Shown here one piece after another: positions 5,013-7,733 of a stretch of 7,733 bases of DNA (positions are counted from its first letter, which is position 1; each line of letters begins with the position of its first letter). The stretch covers positions 1 to 7,733 of the forward strand of contig DATKKE010000035.1 of assembly GCA_035543455.1 (NCBI GenBank), read 5' to 3'. The notes beneath the pieces are model-generated. The model saw nothing but the letters and a program-made list of their open reading frames with translations, was not told the origin of the DNA and made no database searches. This stretch comes from CAIKOD01 sp035543455. GTDB lineage: Archaea; Halobacteriota; Methanomicrobia; Methanomicrobiales; Methanospirillaceae. A program made the position numbers and the translations under genes.

Positions 5013-7733
5013 TCAGGCTTTTACCGATGTAATCCGCTGGACTGCCTTCCCGGCACGTCTCTTCACGCTGGCCCGATGGGCTTCCACGGCAGGGGCTGGC
5101 CTTTCCGGTGACATACCTTCCGAAAGCATCCGTTTCAGGAACTGCCCGGTATAACTCCTCTCATTGATTGCTATATCCTCGGGTGTCCCCGTAGCGACTA
5201 CCTCCCCTCCTGCATCGCCCCCGTCCGGCCCGAGGTCGATGACATAATCAGCGGATTTTATGATGTCGAGGTTGTGCTCGATGACAACGACGGTATTGCC
5301 CTTCGATACGAGCTCGTCGAGGACCCTGATCAGCTTTTTCACGTCATGGAAATGCAAACCGGTTGTCGGTTCGTCAAGGAGATAGATCGTCCTGCCGGTC
5401 CCTTTTTTTGCGAGTTCCCGGGTGAGTTTGATCCTCTGGGCTTCGCCACCGGAGAGGGTCGTCGAACTCTGCCCGAGCTTGATGTAATCGAGACCTACGG
5501 CAGTCAGGGTTTCCAGTTTCTGGCGTATCGCGGGGATGTGAACGAATAACTCGAGCGCCTCTTCCACGGTCATGTTAAGGACATCGGCGATCGATTTTCC
5601 CTTGTATTTTACATCAAGGGTTTCCCTGTTGTAGCGGCTCCCCTTGCATTCCTCGCATTCGACATAGACATCGGGGAGAAAATTCATCTCGATCTTGATC
5701 AGGCCGTCCCCTTCACAGGCTTCGCACCGGCCTCCTTTCAGGTTGAACGAGAACCTTCCCGGCATGTATCCGCGGGCCTTCGCTTCTTTTGTACCTGCAA
5801 ATACCTTCCTTATCTCATCGAATACCTTGGTATACGTGGCCGGGTTGGAGCGCGGAGTCTTTCCAATCGGGCTTTGGTCTATGACGATGACCTTATCTAT
5901 CTCGGCATCGAATGCGAGTGAACGGTATTTTCCGGGGGTTTCTTTGGATTTATAAAGTTTTTTCATGAGCGCCCGGTACAGGGTATCGTAAATGAGGGTG
6001 GATTTTCCACTGCCCGATACTCCCGTAATAACGGTAAAAACCCCGATTGGAATTCCCACGTCGATATCCTTCAGATTATTCTCCCGGCACCCGGTGATCT
6101 TCACATAACGGGAACATTCTCTGCGGTGCGCCGGGACGTCGATCTTCATGGTACGTGCAAGGTACTGGCCTGTCAGGGATTTCGTGTTGCGTTCAATCTG
6201 GCCAGGAGTTCCCTCGGCAACGACATATCCCCCGTGCAGCCCTGCCCCCGGACCCATGTCAACGACATAATCCGCGCTCCGGATGGTATCCTCGTCATGT
6301 TCAACGACGATGAGGGTATTGCCGAGGTCCCGCAGCCGGTAGAGGGTATCGATGAGCTTCTGGTTGTCCCTCTGATGGAGCCCGATTGAGGGTTCATCGA
6401 GGACATACAGTACGCCCACAAGGTTCGACCCGATCTGGGTAGCTAACCTGATCCGCTGGGCTTCGCCACCGGAGAGCGTCCCAGCCCTTCTCGACAGTGT
6501 CAGGTACCCGAGGCCGACCTTTTCCAGGAATTCGAGACGGGCGTTGATCTCCTTCAGCACCTGGCGGGCAATCTCCTGCTCTTTGTCGTCCAGGCGAAGG
6601 TTTTCAAAAAATTCGATACCGCGCGTAACCGGGAGGTCCGTGACATCGATGATCGATTGTCCGGCGATTTTAACGGCCAGTACCTTCTCCTTCAATCGTT
6701 TTCCACCGCATTTCGGGCATTCGGAGATACGCATGAATTTTTCGAGTTCGCGCTTCCGGTACTCTGACTGTGTCTGGTTATAGAGACGGGAAGCCTGCGG
6801 GGCCAGTCCTTCCCATTCACCCCGGTGCGACCAGCTGGCATCCCCGTTTTTCATGCTCATGGAAAAGTGGATGCGGTCTGTCGATCCGAACATCAGGGCA
6901 TTGTATTGATCTTCGGTGAGGTCTTTGATCGGGGTAAATACCGAGAACCCATAGTGCCGCGCGACCGCACCGAGGTACTGGCTCCGGTAACCGTCGAGGA
7001 AATTGCGGTACATTGCAACTGCACCGTCTGCGAGAGAGAGATTTTTATCCGGGATGATCAGGTCTGGATCAAATTCCATTTTGATACCAAGGCCGTTGCA
7101 TTCTTCGCAGGCCCCGAACGGGCTGTTGAACGAGAACATCCTCGGCTGGAGCTCTTCGAACGTGATCCCGCACACCGGGCAGGCCATATTAGCCGAATAG
7201 GTCGTCTCCCGACCCTCCCCGTCCGAGGCGATGACGAGGCCGCCCGATTTCTTCAGGGCGCTCTCGCATGCTTCTGCGAGACGTGAGCGGTCACCGGAAT
7301 CCAGGCGGTCGATAACTACCTCGATGTCATGTTTTTTGTACCGTTCGAGGGATACTTCCTCATCGGTCCGGTGAATTTCCCTGTTGATCCTGACCCGTGC
7401 GTATCCCTCTTTATTGAGGTCTTTTATGAGCTGGAGATAGGTGCCTTTCTTCTGCCGGACGATAGGCGACAGTATGGTAACCATCCCCGGGTACTCTTCG
7501 GCGATCCGGTCCGCAATTTTTGCCGGAGACTGCGATTCGATCCTGATATTGTGGACGGGACAGTACGGGACCCCGATCCTTGCGAAGAGGAGCCGGAGGT
7601 AGTCGTAAATTTCAGTGACGGTCCCGACCGTGCTCCTCGGGTTTTTCGACGTGGTTTTCTGCTCGATTGAAATTGCGGGGGACAGACCTTCGATGCTGTC
7701 GACGTCGGGTTTCTGCATCAGGCCGAGGAACTG
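5013..7733 (-). CDS. uvrA: UvrABC system protein A, 5' end cut by the window edge
   Basis: UvrA is the dimeric ABC ATPase that finds lesions and loads UvrB. 906 codons are visible. The first visible residues, QFLGLMQKPDVD, align with about residue 63 of E. coli UvrA, so about 60 residues including the first Walker A lie beyond the right edge; the ATG at 7718 is internal, not the start. Numbered from that Met: GLSPAISIEQ (11-20); UvrB-binding/insertion region at about 50-330 with zinc pairs CPVC (180-183) and CEEC (204-207); CPKC (334-337); ABC signature LSGGEAQR (415-422) and Walker B LYVLDEPSIGLH (437-448); second Walker A GVSGSGKST (566-574); zinc pairs CEAC (665-668) and CEEC (688-691); second signature LSGGEAQR (755-762) and Walker B YLLDEPTTGLH (779-789). 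Past GQFLKRML, where E. coli UvrA ends, it carries a 36-residue Pro/Ala/Arg-rich tail. The stop is TGA. uvrC begins 100 bp downstream, consistent with one operon. Confidence 0.98.
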   Translation of the reverse strand, partial: QFLGLMQKPDVDSIEGLSPAISIEQKTTSKNPRSTVGTVTEIYDYLRLLFARIGVPYCPVHNIRIESQSPAKIADRIAEEYPGMVTILSPIVRQKKGTYLQLIKDLNKEGYARVRINREIHRTDEEVSLERYKKHDIEVVIDRLDSGDRSRLAEACESALKKSGGLVIASDGEGRETTYSANMACPVCGITFEELQPRMFSFNSPFGACEECNGLGIKMEFDPDLIIPDKNLSLADGAVAMYRNFLDGYRSQYLGAVARHYGFSVFTPIKDLTEDQYNALMFGSTDRIHFSMSMKNGDASWSHRGEWEGLAPQASRLYNQTQSEYRKRELEKFMRISECPKCGGKRLKEKVLAVKIAGQSIIDVTDLPVTRGIEFFENLRLDDKEQEIARQVLKEINARLEFLEKVGLGYLTLSRRAGTLSGGEAQRIRLATQIGSNLVGVLYVLDEPSIGLHQRDNQKLIDTLYRLRDLGNTLIVVEHDEDTIRSADYVVDMGPGAGLHGGYVVAEGTPGQIERNTKSLTGQYLARTMKIDVPAHRRECSRYVKITGCRENNLKDIDVGIPIGVFTVITGVSGSGKSTLIYDTLYRALMKKLYKSKETPGKYRSLAFDAEIDKVIVIDQSPIGKTPRSNPATYTKVFDEIRKVFAGTKEAKARGYMPGRFSFNLKGGRCEACEGDGLIKIEMNFLPDVYVECEECKGSRYNRETLDVKYKGKSIADVLNMTVEEALELFVHIPAIRQKLETLTAVGLDYIKLGQSSTTLSGGEAQRIKLTRELAKKGTGRTIYLLDEPTTGLHFHDVKKLIRVLDELVSKGNTVVVIEHNLDIIKSADYVIDLGPDGGDAGGEVVATGTPEDIAINERSYTGQFLKRMLSEGMSPERPAPAVEAHRASVKRRAGKAVQRITSVKA

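Noticed and set aside
6825..7286. 153-codon plus-strand frame
   Set aside because: It is antisense to the UvrA zinc-finger/insertion region and has no recognisable features.

Overview
The window carries a bacterial-type nucleotide excision repair (NER) locus on the minus strand. In transcription order it holds uvrA (its 5' end runs off the right edge), uvrC and uvrB. All three are identified by family motifs readable in the translations: P-loops, DESH box, GIY-YIG nuclease, ABC signatures and zinc-binding cysteine pairs. Together they make the damage-recognition ATPase (UvrA), the damage-verifying helicase-like loader (UvrB) and the dual-incision nuclease (UvrC).

The organism is probably a mesophilic archaeon of the methanogen type (Methanomicrobia-like). 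The clues are a 517-residue UvrC with no C-terminal helix-hairpin-helix pair, no Shine-Dalgarno sequence before uvrB or uvrC, visibly AT-rich spacers against moderately GC-rich genes, and TATA-like rather than clear -35/-10 signals. This is inference from weak evidence and a bacterium is not excluded. If it is an archaeon, the uvr genes are of bacterial ancestry by established knowledge of the family.

Layout, left to right. Positions 1-680 hold no recognisable gene, but contain several dyad symmetries, a 10-bp direct repeat and one doubtful 37-codon frame; this is the region downstream of uvrB. Positions 681-2615 are uvrB. Positions 2616-3358 are a 743-bp spacer with the probable uvrB control region, including three TGATCA palindromes within 68 bp. 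The spacer also holds a weakly supported 104-codon plus-strand frame that converges on uvrC. Positions 3359-4912 are uvrC. Positions 4913-5012 are a short spacer almost filled by a 31-codon frame whose stop overlaps the uvrC start in an ATGA. Positions 5013-7733 are uvrA, lacking roughly its first 60 residues.

uvrA and uvrC look co-transcribed, and possibly translationally coupled through the 31-codon frame. uvrB follows in the same direction but is far enough away to need its own promoter. I see no new multi-gene system. The items most worth a second look are the coupled mini-ORF, the short UvrC, the TGATCA cluster and the structured non-coding DNA after uvrB.
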